This document shows positions 22,201 to 32,100 of a stretch of DNA of 64,000 nt, one piece after another. This DNA comes from Lineus longissimus. Taxonomy: Eukaryota; Nemertea; Pilidiophora; Heteronemertea; Lineidae. The notes beneath the pieces were generated by a model that made no database searches, was not told the origin of the DNA, and saw only the letters and a program-made list of their open reading frames with translations. Location: assembly GCF_910592395.1 (NCBI RefSeq), contig NC_088310.1:6765501-6829500 (forward strand), written 5' to 3'. Each line of letters opens with the position of its first letter. Within the stretch, counting starts at the first letter, position 1. The translations under genes and the position numbers were made by a program.

Positions 22201-25200
22201 ACGGATTTTCACCAAAATAAGAAAGAGAGTCTTTTAGAATTTGCAAAATGACCCTGAAGATTTAGGACAACAACATTTGATTAACTCAGAACTGATTATT
22301 GTAGAATTATCATCATTTCTGGTCATACATGTCATAAGTCAAAAAATAGGCCACTTCAAAGGCCTGTGCCGGTCCAAAAGACTTGCAAATTCTAAATGGT
22401 CCACACAACTGGATCACTGGTCTGAATTCTGAAGAGCAGTTTGTCAAAAGGTGGTTACGTCACTCACTGATTTGCTGCAATTTCCATTTTGACATGCTCC
22501 AACGAATCCAAGAAAAACCGTTCCATCTCCGTCCTCTGGTCGAGAATATTCCTGGCCAGTCGTTTCACTTTGTTCATCTCTCTATTCTTCAATTCCACCA
22601 TCCGCTGTAGCTTGACAAGTTCTTTCTGCGTCGACTCATTGTGTATTCTGTTTGTATGAATTATCTCGTCCTTCTCGACTTCAAACTCCCTCGCCATGTG
22701 GCTCAGCGCAGTCTCTAACGTTTCAACCTTTGCTTGAAGCTGTGAAACAGAATGGCAAGAAAAATAGTTTACCCAGTACATGATGTGCATATTTCTCGAC
22801 TGATTGACTTTTAAAGAGTCAATGTAGAATGATAATGAGAACCATCAAGGCTGACATATCACGGTGTGTCACCTTCACAGCTTGCTCTAGATGAAGAAAT
22901 CTAAATGATAGTTGACCACGAGTGGTCAATATAACCCTGCTTCAGCACATTCGGCCGATCTTGCTACTATACAATACCAATGCTTGCAGAACTAATTACC
23001 AGTACGTGTATAACAAGAACTTTTCGAGCAGTCACGTCCCTCTTGCAGATGTGACTCTGTGGCGTTCAGCAGTCAGAGGAAATGCGGCTGTCTTTATGGC
23101 AAACAACCAGGTCAACAGCAATCACTTTCATAGCAAAAAAGGGGCAATAAACAAATCTGTCCTTTCATTTGACCATTCATTTGAACTTGTCTTTGATAAT
23201 CAGTTTCTACTCCTCAGATTCACAGAAAACTGCTGCTCACAGTCATGAAAAAAGACTTACAAACTGCTAACTTAAGAAATACTGACCTCTTTTATTTGAT
23301 GTTTCTGGTTGCGGGACTGTACCACCTTCTCCTGTATCATCATCTCGTTCAACTCCTTGTCTCCTTTCAAAGTCTCATTCTCCTCATCCAGGGTGTGCTT
23401 GATCTTCTTCAGCTGGTCACCTTCTCGCATGTGATAGTTGAGAGCTTCGGAAACACGCACATTCTCCTTGTAAACCGATCGTGTTGTCTCATCAAGGTTA
23501 CTGTAAGAAAATGATGAAGGATCACTTGGTTGGTGTAGACTAGTGAATGGTTTCCAACAGGTTTCATTTCCTGGATAAGTTTTGTGGGGAAATCATTTTC
23601 TTCAAAAACAGTTTAATTTTTTTTCATTGATCTATGCATTTTCCAACTGATTTTCATCACATATCAACTCGTATTCACATTTCTAGGGCTAAATCACCTC
23701 ATACATATCAAACATATTTCTAGGTCTAAAATGAAACAAAATGATTTTTGCTTCGTGCCTTATTGTGACTTACGCAATAGCCTCTGTGTGAGCTTTTTCT
23801 GCTAACTCGGCAATCTTTTGGTTGGCCTCCTGTTGTAGTCTCATCTAGAGCAAGAGAAAGAAATACATTCAGAGAAAATGTAAAGATAAAACATGAAGCT
23901 ACCGATACACAAGAACAGTATTTTCCTCCTCAGGCTCAGGCTCAGGTTCAAATCAAGTGTGCGCACGCTCTCGAAAATGAGTTTGGTTACCATTCTAACT
24001 GCACTACACAACCCATTTTCTTATCATTACAATTTCATTTTGATTCATCTTAAAAACTCACCTTTTCCTCAAAGAATTTCTGTTCCATCTTTGTGAGCGT
24101 TCCCTTGTGATCACGGTTCGCTACATGCATCGATTCTTTAATCTGTGAAAAAATATGTGTTAGGTTATGAAAAACAAGCAAGAATCGAAGGGATCCAATA
24201 CCGAGTCATGAGCCCTGAACCCTGAGACAAGTGAAAACAGAATCATCAGGCTGTAATTGGCACCAATTATAAATCACAGCATCGCCACTGACACCACAGT
24301 CTAGAACTAACTCTGAAGATAACTGAATTACTGACCATCTAGTTACTTGTAATGGACTAAAAACTCCCAAATCCCAGTTGAACGAAGACAAATTCTATGG
24401 GCCATAATTGGTGCCAAGCAGAAACGTCAGTGATATGCACTAGATTTAAATTGAAGGCCTCACAAATATTGTATTTGCTGACCTCATCCAGTTCCTTCTG
24501 CATCTGTCCCCTCTTCCTCCTGAACTCTTTGACAAGTTTCAGTTCACTCTGCATCAATACAACTTCATCACTCTTCAGCTTCACTTGATCCTCAAGCATG
24601 TTGATCTGGTTACTCAGGTCATTGATCTGCAAAAAAACCATAAAATAGATTTTTCAAAAAAAATCCAAGCAAAAAATTCCTTGGTCACAGATGACACTAC
24701 TGTTTTTTTCAGGGAACACATGCACATTATTCCAGAGGTATGTTTAACCTGAACCTCGATGTGACACTGACAGCCTGTTTTAAGAGTAGAAGTCAGGACA
24801 GCAGTGTTTCTAGTTCTACAGAAAAATATAAGTGTCAAGTCAGACTATCATCATTAAAAATTTGCCAGGCAACAGTAAATTTCTTCTTTCATATTTCAAT
24901 TAAAAGCATACTTACAATATCTTGTTTTTCTTTCTTTTGGCTCCGTTTAAGATCCTTGATTTGCTGGTGTAACTTCTCAATCTGGTCATCTTTGTCTTGG
25001 TCCTGTTTGCGTAAGAATGTAATAACGTCGATGGTATCTTTTTCAGTCTGCTGCATCTGATTTGACAGAGCGTCATTTTCGACCATGAGTTTCTTGGCAT
25101 TGTCCCTGGAGAAAAAAAATAAGAAGTTATCATTTTATGTCTTACACTTCCATGTATTTTCACGTCACAAACACTTAAAATATAACACTATTAACAGCAC

Positions 25201-27188
25201 AAACCATTACACGTCAAAATGCAAAACAAATGAATACAGAGGGGTATATTATCACAAAGATTGCTCTAATAAAGATCCTACTGACTATACTACTCGTATT
25301 GGTATTAATAGCAAGAATAAATAAAAACTAGTCTTAATGAATTCTTGGACGAGGAATAGCACCTTGAAACATTATATTGCTGGCATTATTTCAAATTAAA
25401 GTAGGATGACAGTTTCTGACCTTTTGTCAGCTTGATGGCAAGCAAATCCAAAGAAAACTCAATTTTATAGCATGAAAACTACCATCTAACAAGGCTGTAT
25501 AAGTTACCTATACATGAGCACAACAAACTCCATGTTGGACTGTTTGCTTTATTCATAATGTGATATCAAACGTCACAAACTTATTTTTCAGACAGTTTCC
25601 GCTGTACTTACTTGTATTCCAGACGTGACTTCTCTGTTATATCAAGTCTCGTTTCCCATAGTTTAGCATTAGCTGAAGCTAAAGCAACTTGGCTATTCTT
25701 CTTTTTCTCTTTCTTCCCCTTTCCCTTTTTCCTATAATTAAACATTAAACAAATTATGGTCTCAGTGTGCAACTTGCGGAAATGGAATGGATGTAATAAT
25801 GACGTGTATGTAGTAAGTACAAATTGTGTACTTTGAAATGGACTGCTACTTTAAAAAAATGTGATAACTGATAAAATAATGAAATTATTAAAATACGATT
25901 CATGATTATGATAAAATACACTTTTTAAAAGCCCTGAAATTAAAATAGAAGCACTGGACCAAAAAGTTGCACAATAATAATAATAATAAATAAAGTTAAA
26001 TTTATAAAGCGCTGTTTCCATTTGAAAATGTTCAAAAGCGCTCCCCACTATAGTCGACAGTCATTAGTTGCGTGAGAAATGTTTTCTGAAAAGCTCAGTT
26101 TTTAGAGCCTTCCTGAACTTGTTCAGAGTGTCCTCCTGGCGTAGGCCTTGGCCGAGAGAGTTCCAAGCCAATGCGGCCGCTGAGCTGAAAGCTCTCCCGC
26201 CAAAACTCGAGCTTTGGAACCGTGGGGTGACGAGAAGGTTCTTGTCCGCAGATATAAGGTGAATTTGGTTGATAACAGACATGACAGATGGTTTCTAAAT
26301 GTACAAACAAAGTGAGAACAAAATAACCACTTGAGCTATTGATGTGAATGTGATCGTACTTAGAATACTTCACCTCTGGCATATCTAGTTGTAAACAGTG
26401 TCAGTGAGATAGAGTTCCAATGTATCTCAGAAATATTTTTCTGAGTTTGACTGTGATGTGAATATCAGCCGATAGCGATACAGTGATGGATTTTCACTCA
26501 GTGAAAATAGTGAACATGCCTTGTGAATAGTTTTGACCTTGATAGTCTGAGGAACATCACGAAACAACAAGCAGATTGTATATGTAGCCTAACTTACGAT
26601 CCCTCAAACGAGGAGTATGAATATGATGTAAAGTATTGAACAGAGTCAGCACTACTGCTGGCACTGCTGTCTGAACGCCTGCAAGGGGAAGGATTTTTCA
26701 GTATGAATGAATGGGATGTTGTCCATGGGACTACAAGTACAAGGTTGCCAAGCTGTCAACTGACGACAGTAGGCCTACTAACATTGCGCGATATGACATG
26801 TATTATTGTATCACCACTTCTTTTCTGCAACAGCACGCGTTGCCGTTTCATCATCATGACATCCCCAGTTGAGACTTGAGTTGAGTTAATTAGTTACGTC
26901 ATCAAGATGTTAATTCTGGTTCTGGTCATCAGTTAATCAGTGTCATTGTAAATCTTTGTAAAATGTAGGCTTAGGCCTACATGTAGCCCTGGCCCTGGGC
27001 CTATACTATATGATGATTATCCCCAAACTTGACATGCTTGAATTGAAATGAAACCGAGTGAAATCTATTTTATTCACTTGTTGAGCAATAGGCCTATCAA
27101 CACCACTTGCAAGGCGATTAAGATGAATTACACACCCTCCTTTTTTTCCTTTCCCCTTTCCCTTGCCCTTTTTGGCTTTCTTCGGCAT
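19224..27188 (-). CDS. BBOF1: Basal body orientation factor 1 (CCDC176), 11 exons
   Basis: Exons on minus: 27188-27136, 25731-25612, 25105-24916, 24626-24483, 24142-24062, 23844-23774, 23500-23287, 22739-22468, 22119-21967, 19644-19477, 19350-19224. All borders are GT/AG and phases chain to 530 aa, close to the 529 I recall for human. The start is a Lys/Gly-rich head (MPKKAKKGKGKGKGKK), as in BBOF1. Next come NAKLWETRLDITEKSRLEY, a long coiled coil (about residues 60-400), the block NREMNKVKRLARNILDQRTE, the motif FPKIRTFNKSDTSTNSV, and the C-terminal LTWEQKERVLRYLFAKMNG, all matching the family in order. BBOF1 sits at motile-cilium basal bodies, where it helps align and maintain them, and in the sperm flagellum. 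An X-box-like motif lies about 95 bp upstream. The intron before exon 10 holds a fold-back element, and intron 1 a LINE fragment. Confidence 0.95.
20413..20776. mobile_element. Fold-back element with long inverted arms
   Basis: The right arm (about 20632-20776) is the reverse complement of most of the left arm (about 20413-20608): the ends GGTGTTCTCC and GGAGAACAC, the middle CTACCAAAACTAGGCGCTTG and its complement, and the inner CTACAATAGGGAAATGAAC pair in order. A loop of about 25 bases separates them, and the left arm carries about 50 extra bases. Arm identity is high, suggesting recent insertion. It sits within BBOF1 intron 9 and has no open frame, so it is a non-autonomous MITE or fold-back transposon of unknown family. 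Confidence 0.75.
25970..26063 (-). repeat. LINE 3' tail with AGCGCTTTATAAAT and (TTA)n
   Basis: On the minus strand the LINE stop codon is followed by GGGAGCGCTTTTGAA, then ACAGCGCTTTATAAAT, then about eight TTA units. This GCGCTTTATAAAT plus triplet tail is the 3' end of the element. A similar tail sits near 36481-36570. Confidence 0.7.
26064..26290 (-). mobile_element. C-terminal fragment of a LINE, 5'-truncated
   Basis: A minus-strand frame ends GGRAFSSAAALAWNSLGQGL and later ALKTELFRKHFSRN before a stop. This is the familiar tail of a non-LTR retrotransposon reverse-transcriptase protein (the RAFS..A...WNSLP pattern). It continues 3' into the tail described next. Only the last 70 or so codons are preserved. 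It lies in intron 1 of BBOF1, in the same orientation as the gene. Confidence 0.7.
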
Positions 27189-27280
27189 TTTGACGGTTTC
27201 TTGGGGTTAAAAATGAGAAGAAATTAATCAAATTTTTGGTCAGAACTCAGAACTTGTCACTCGTCGGCCATATTGTTTTT

Positions 27281-27294
27281 GTTGCCACGACAAC
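27281..27294. promoter_or_regulatory. X-box-like RFX site upstream of BBOF1
   Basis: GTTGCCACGACAAC fits the X-box (GTNRCC, 0-3 bases, RGYAAC) with one mismatch in the second half. It is 93 bp upstream of the BBOF1 start codon. RFX factors bind X-boxes in ciliary gene promoters. A forkhead-like AAACAAATATTTAC follows at about 27318-27331, which could serve FOXJ1. Motifs are seen; use is inferred. Confidence 0.5.
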
Positions 27295-27469
27295 AAAGTT
27301 TAAAAAGCGAAACCACAAACAAATATTTACCGTTTTCCATCTAAAACATTGTCAATTTAATTGAAAACATTCCTAATCATATTTATCAAATTTTCAAAAA
27401 AGTCCTTTGCGTGTCAAGTGATAAAACTAGTCATGTGATACCATAATTTCGATACTGATCAAAATGGCG

Positions 27470-27561
27470 GTAGCTCAAATTTGTTGACGTGTAAAGATTC
27501 TCAATTTCACTCGATAAAGCTGGCTCTAATTAATTTATCTGTCATTATACACACACGAAAC
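27470..27561 (+). other. Possible non-coding first exon of the ENTPD gene
   Basis: A strong splice donor (GTAAGTCAT) begins at 27562, and an acceptor (CCATTTCAG) ends at 29100, just before the exon with the ENTPD start codon. A YY1-like AAAATGGCGG lies at about 27462. This would place the ENTPD start of transcription about 280 bp from the BBOF1 start codon, in a shared divergent promoter. The 5' border is a guess. Confidence 0.35.
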
Positions 27562-27969
27562 GTAAGTCATACTTTTCTTAATATTTTTTTCCCTGGTTGA
27601 AGTTCAAAAAGATGTGATCGAACTGCTTTATTGACATTTGTGCACGAAAAAGGGGAGCGATGTTGTTTACTAAGTTAGTAACTTAGGCCGAGGCCTAGAC
27701 CTACTTGGTTACTTGAACTTAGTTAGAGACTTCCTCATCTGAGGCAGGAGAACCCCTGCTTGCGGAACGAGTTTACAATCCCGATCACACCCCAAAAAAA
27801 GGTCATCGGTTGACTAACCAAGCACCACTGTTCAATGGATTTATAGTTGAATGCGATCAAACTTAACTAGTAGGCTACGTCATTTCCGATCGGGGATTCT
27901 AAAGTTTAGCCCTGCTTGCTTCTTGCAGGGTAATAATTCGTCTTGTTACGTTTATTCCCGATAGTAGTC

Positions 27970-28147
27970 GAAATAAAAAGAACAGATAAACAGAAAAAAA
28001 CGTGTTTAGGCCTATAGGTCTTTGAAAGCACATTTCGGATATATCCCTCCTATATACCTTTTCTGAATAAATCATCCGAAATGTGCTTTCAAAGACCTTT
28101 AGGCCTAAACGCGTTTTTTTCTGTTTATCTGTTCCGCTTTTTATTTC
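27970..28147. mobile_element. Fold-back element with 70-bp arms
   Basis: CGAAATAAAAAG..AACAGATAAACAG..TTTAGGCCTA..TCTTTGAAAGCACATTTCGG on the left is matched by its reverse complement on the right, ending GTTCCGCTTTTTATTTCG, with only a few mismatches. The loop is about 35 bases and AT-rich. It lies in the BBOF1-ENTPD spacer, inside the proposed ENTPD 5' intron. It is a MITE-like element with no coding capacity. Confidence 0.75.
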
Positions 28148-29100
28148 GCGCACTGCTAATGCCACAAGTACCACGGCGATAAAACGAGATTGTAAGAAAC
28201 GTCCTCGTCCCTAAGATCCGTAAGCCAGGCAAAAAGAAGCTGGGTGCTGTTTGTCTAGTGTAGTGGCACCCAGGGTGCTTATTGTCCAGTCGATCTCGAA
28301 CCAGGGTACCATTTGTCGGCACCCAGGATGACATCCACCCTTTCAGCTCTACAAGTGTTGACTTGTTATTACATAATCATAATGATTTATGTGCATACTG
28401 CATGTGCATGTATGTATGTAGACGTCATGAGATACACAGATCGAAGAGAAAGGCTGGAAGAATCCATCCGGTCATCAATATTGACACCACGAAATGACCC
28501 TCTGACGTAATATCTTTGAATATTCGTCTTCTTCTTCGCGTTAACCTCATACAGTCAATCCTGTTTGTGGGATGTATGTACTCGGTCTTCCTCCGCAATT
28601 CCACAGAGACGCCGTACAGTTGATCCTGTATGTTAGCACCACTTGGCCAGATTTCTTGTCTGTGGCCTTTGTGCTGAGAGCAGTCCTGTAGTACATGGGT
28701 CATTGTCATTGGTACCGTATTGCAAGGGCATTGCTCGGTGTCTCCGATTCTTTACTTGTGGAACAGGTGGTATCGCATCAATGTTCGTTTTTCAAACAAA
28801 AATGGCTTCTAGCAGGACTGTGACATCTCCAAACAGGATAATTGAAAAACTATTGAACTGTAATAAACAAGGCACTAGGACTGGCTGTATCCATAGGCCT
28901 GCCTGAGTGTCACAAGCCTTGTCCAAAACGACCTCACAACCCTAGCAAAAATGATTATTAGAGATCGAAATTAGTGTTATTCTTGGTGTTATACTACAAG
29001 TGGCGGCACATAGTGGCAGGTAGGGTCATTATCCACCTGGCTAGGTAAATCCCATGCCGGAGTTGTCCCTTTAATTGAACTCTAATTAAATCCATTTCAG
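28148..29100. other. Right part of the BBOF1-ENTPD spacer
   Basis: Apart from the LINE fragment at 28525-28765, no gene is recognised. It holds a (CATG)-like stretch near 28400 and ends in the acceptor before the ENTPD coding exon. The overlapping plus-strand frames are shadows of the LINE fragment. Confidence 0.4.
28525..28765 (-). mobile_element. LINE C-terminal fragment with CPC..H..C motif
   Basis: The minus strand reads TEQCPCNTVPMTMTHVLQDC, then an Arg and a WPSGANIQDQLYG segment, then LRRKTEYI and a basic RRRRRIF. This CPC-x-H-x-C zinc-knuckle ending, followed by a W..., LYG and LR pattern, is typical of the C terminus of a non-LTR retrotransposon reverse transcriptase. The minus strand then ends in a GAAGAAGAAG tail at about 28530. 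It lies in the proposed ENTPD 5' intron, opposite in orientation to that gene. Confidence 0.65.
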
Positions 29101-29129
29101 GAAGGTCACATCATTTGAACACAATCAAC

Positions 29130-29177
29130 ATGAATGCTGTTTATCAAGCCCTGGATTGAATGAGTGGTTTGCCCTAG
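29130..29177 (+). promoter_or_regulatory. Two short upstream ORFs before the ENTPD start
   Basis: If the exon begins after the acceptor at 29100, the leader contains ATG at 29130 with stop TGA at 29157-29159 (9 codons), and ATG at 29160 with stop TAG at 29175-29177 (5 codons). Both precede the main ATG at 29180. They could lower translation or direct initiation to a downstream ATG such as the one at 29249 (MASALVLVV). Confidence 0.35.
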
Positions 29178-29179
29178 AT

Positions 29180-32100
29180 ATGTTCTATACCATAAAATTC
29201 AAGATACCATACCTCGACTGTTGGAAAGGCAGACTTCTGTCTGTCGCAATGGCGTCTGCTCTGGTGCTTGTTGTGCTGTTTTGGAGCCTCTCCCATGGGT
29301 TTCTCCCCAGGGCATTGTCCGAAAGGATGCCGGAAATTCTGATTGAATCCTTAGGGGTGCCCCCGGTGGGCGTGGCGAATGCAACAAAGTTGTATGGAAT
29401 CATGTTTGATGCTGGAAGCACAGGCAGCAGGATTCATGTCTATAAATTCTTCAGAAACAAAGGTAAGGTTTCATGCGTGTATACCTTGTAGGCCTATGTG
29501 GTGATGGAATCACGTGTAAACTTAGTTCGAGAGGAGGCAGTAAATAAGACTAGTTAATGAGTGCTCTAACCAGGTCCCTTAGATCTCATTTTGTGCTCCT
29601 GTTTTTGAGAAGGTGCATGTAGTTCAGTTAATTCAACTCTTCACAACACTTTTCTCTTTTGCCCCCTTTCAGTCTTTTGAAATGTCAAAATCTTTAAAAC
29701 ACGTTTGGATAGGCCCTAAGCCTTGTTTCACCATGAAGCCCTACGTTCTCAATATCTGCAGTTGTTCAACTGCAAACAGACTATATGTGCATACGTAGTT
29801 AGATATTTTGCTTTGTCGTTGTGACTCAAGGCACCTGGCGCTTACAGTGTATAAGCTTTTCCTCTAGGTCAAATCTAATTGGCCTACATAAGAAAGGTCT
29901 TCCAGATCTGCCTAGGTGGAGAGATAAGTAGAATGGGTTAAGGACCAGGTGTGCACACTTATAAAAAATATTGCACATGTTGTAACATGAATATGCTGAA
30001 TTTTGACGACATTTACTTAACCCTTATGTAATATATTGCCAGATGTTTTTATCAATAATTCATAATAATATCATAGGAATCTTTTGTGAATTCCTACTAA
30101 ATTTCTGTTGCGGCGAAAAATTGGGACGACATTTACTTAACCCTTATATAGATAGTAGTAATATATTGCCAGATGTTTTTATCAATAATTCATAATAATA
30201 TCATAGGAATCTTTTGTGAATTCCTACTAAATTTCTGTTGCGGCGAAAAATTGGGACGACATTTACTTAACCCTTATATAGATAGTAGTAATATATTGCC
30301 AGATGTTTTTATCAATAATTCATAATAATATCATAGGAATCTTTTGTGAATTCCTACTAAATTTCTGTTGCGGCGAAAAATTGGGACGACATTTACTTAA
30401 CCCTTATATAGATAGTAGTAATATATTGCCAGATGTTTTTATCAATAATTCATAATAATATCATAGGAATCTTTTGTGAATTCCTACTAAATTTCTGTTG
30501 TGGCAAAAAACACTCTTTTTTTCCCCAACGCATTTTACTTTTTAGATTTTGTCAAGGGGTGGGGCTATTTGGCTGCAAAAAAATGCTGTCTTGTGAGGTT
30601 TTTTCTTGGTAGTTCACATGCACCTTTTCTGTTTTCATCCTACTTAGCATGGAAGAAGTTAAATATGAAATTACGATGTACGTAGTTGATTGTTTACATG
30701 TATTTTGTGTATCTTTTCAGAGGGGTCTCTTGACCTTGAAGGAGAGGTATTTGAACAACTCAAGCCTGGATTATCCTCATATGCTGATGATCCAGTAAAG
30801 GTGTGTTCATGTCGCTTTCAGCTAATAGCTAATGGAGTGCAGCAAATCAATGAAGACCTAAAACAGCTGATTTTTGTCTGATACCAAATCTGAAAACAGT
30901 TATTCTCTGTTGCCTAGCGACCAAAGGTTCTGTTGCCAGTCAAGAGCCACAGTATCCAGTGAACTTTTCTACAGAACAACTACATTGATATGAACTGTAG
31001 TCATTCATATATGTGCATGTGGGACCAGTGGGTCAAACTCAACAAAATTCTTCAGATACAGAATTATTGGTTATGGATGCCTAGATGCAAAAGTCCATAG
31101 ATCAGAAAAAACTTCTTTGCTTGTTTTTAGGGCCTACTGATGAATAAAACAATGTCTCCACTTTTTTTCAGGGTGCTGAGAGTCTGAAGCCTTTGCTGGA
31201 AATTGCCAAGAAAACCATTCCTGAAATGAAATGGAAGAGTACTCCTGTCGCTTTAAAGGCAACTGCCGGTCTACGGTTGTTACCGAAGGAGAAGTCGGAA
31301 GCTTTACTTACAGAGGTAAGGGCAACTCTAAATTGTCTGGGAAAACCTTTTTGTACCAAGTTCATTTTCTTTCAAGGCAATCAAAGCAAGGCAGTTAATT
31401 GCTGACACCAATATATGACAAGTAGCCTTTGGCAGGTCACTTTACCTTGCTTGCAATGCCGTTGAATCGAATGAGATGTTATACACCTTTCCAGAAATGG
31501 GGCGCTGAGTGTCCGAAATAGTGATGTCATAAGGGAAACTAGGCCTTAATATGGTGGAGGGACAAAGGAGATAGTCATGGTTGACCAACACACTTGAATG
31601 CCTTTAATGACGGACAAGGGGGAAAAGTTAGTTCCAATGCAAGCCACCAATTTCGGGAAGCATGTATAGTATAGCATGTATAGTAGCATGTATAGTAGCT
31701 TCTTCACTGATGTCTATATTGTTTATTCCTTTTAGGTCACTAGATACATAAAGTCCTATCCATTCTCTCTCATCGATGACGGTGTGGCCATCATGGATGG
31801 CACTGATGAGGGCCTGTTCAGTTGGGTCACGTTAAACTTTCTTCTGGGTGAGTATTTCTCATTCTGGTATCGTTTTGCAATAAATTCAACTTTGCTGGTC
31901 TCTCAGCAGTCTCGGGCTCAGCTCATGTCTTTTCAATGCTCTGTCGGATATCTCCAATGTCTTTGTTGATAGAGTTATGTGGCATTCATGTATTGTGTGG
32001 CCCATGAGGAATTGACAATGTCATTCCCGCTAAGGCCTCCAGTTTGCTGCCTTAGGCATGTTAATATTGACAGTAGATTGATTTCCAGATAATCCTATCA

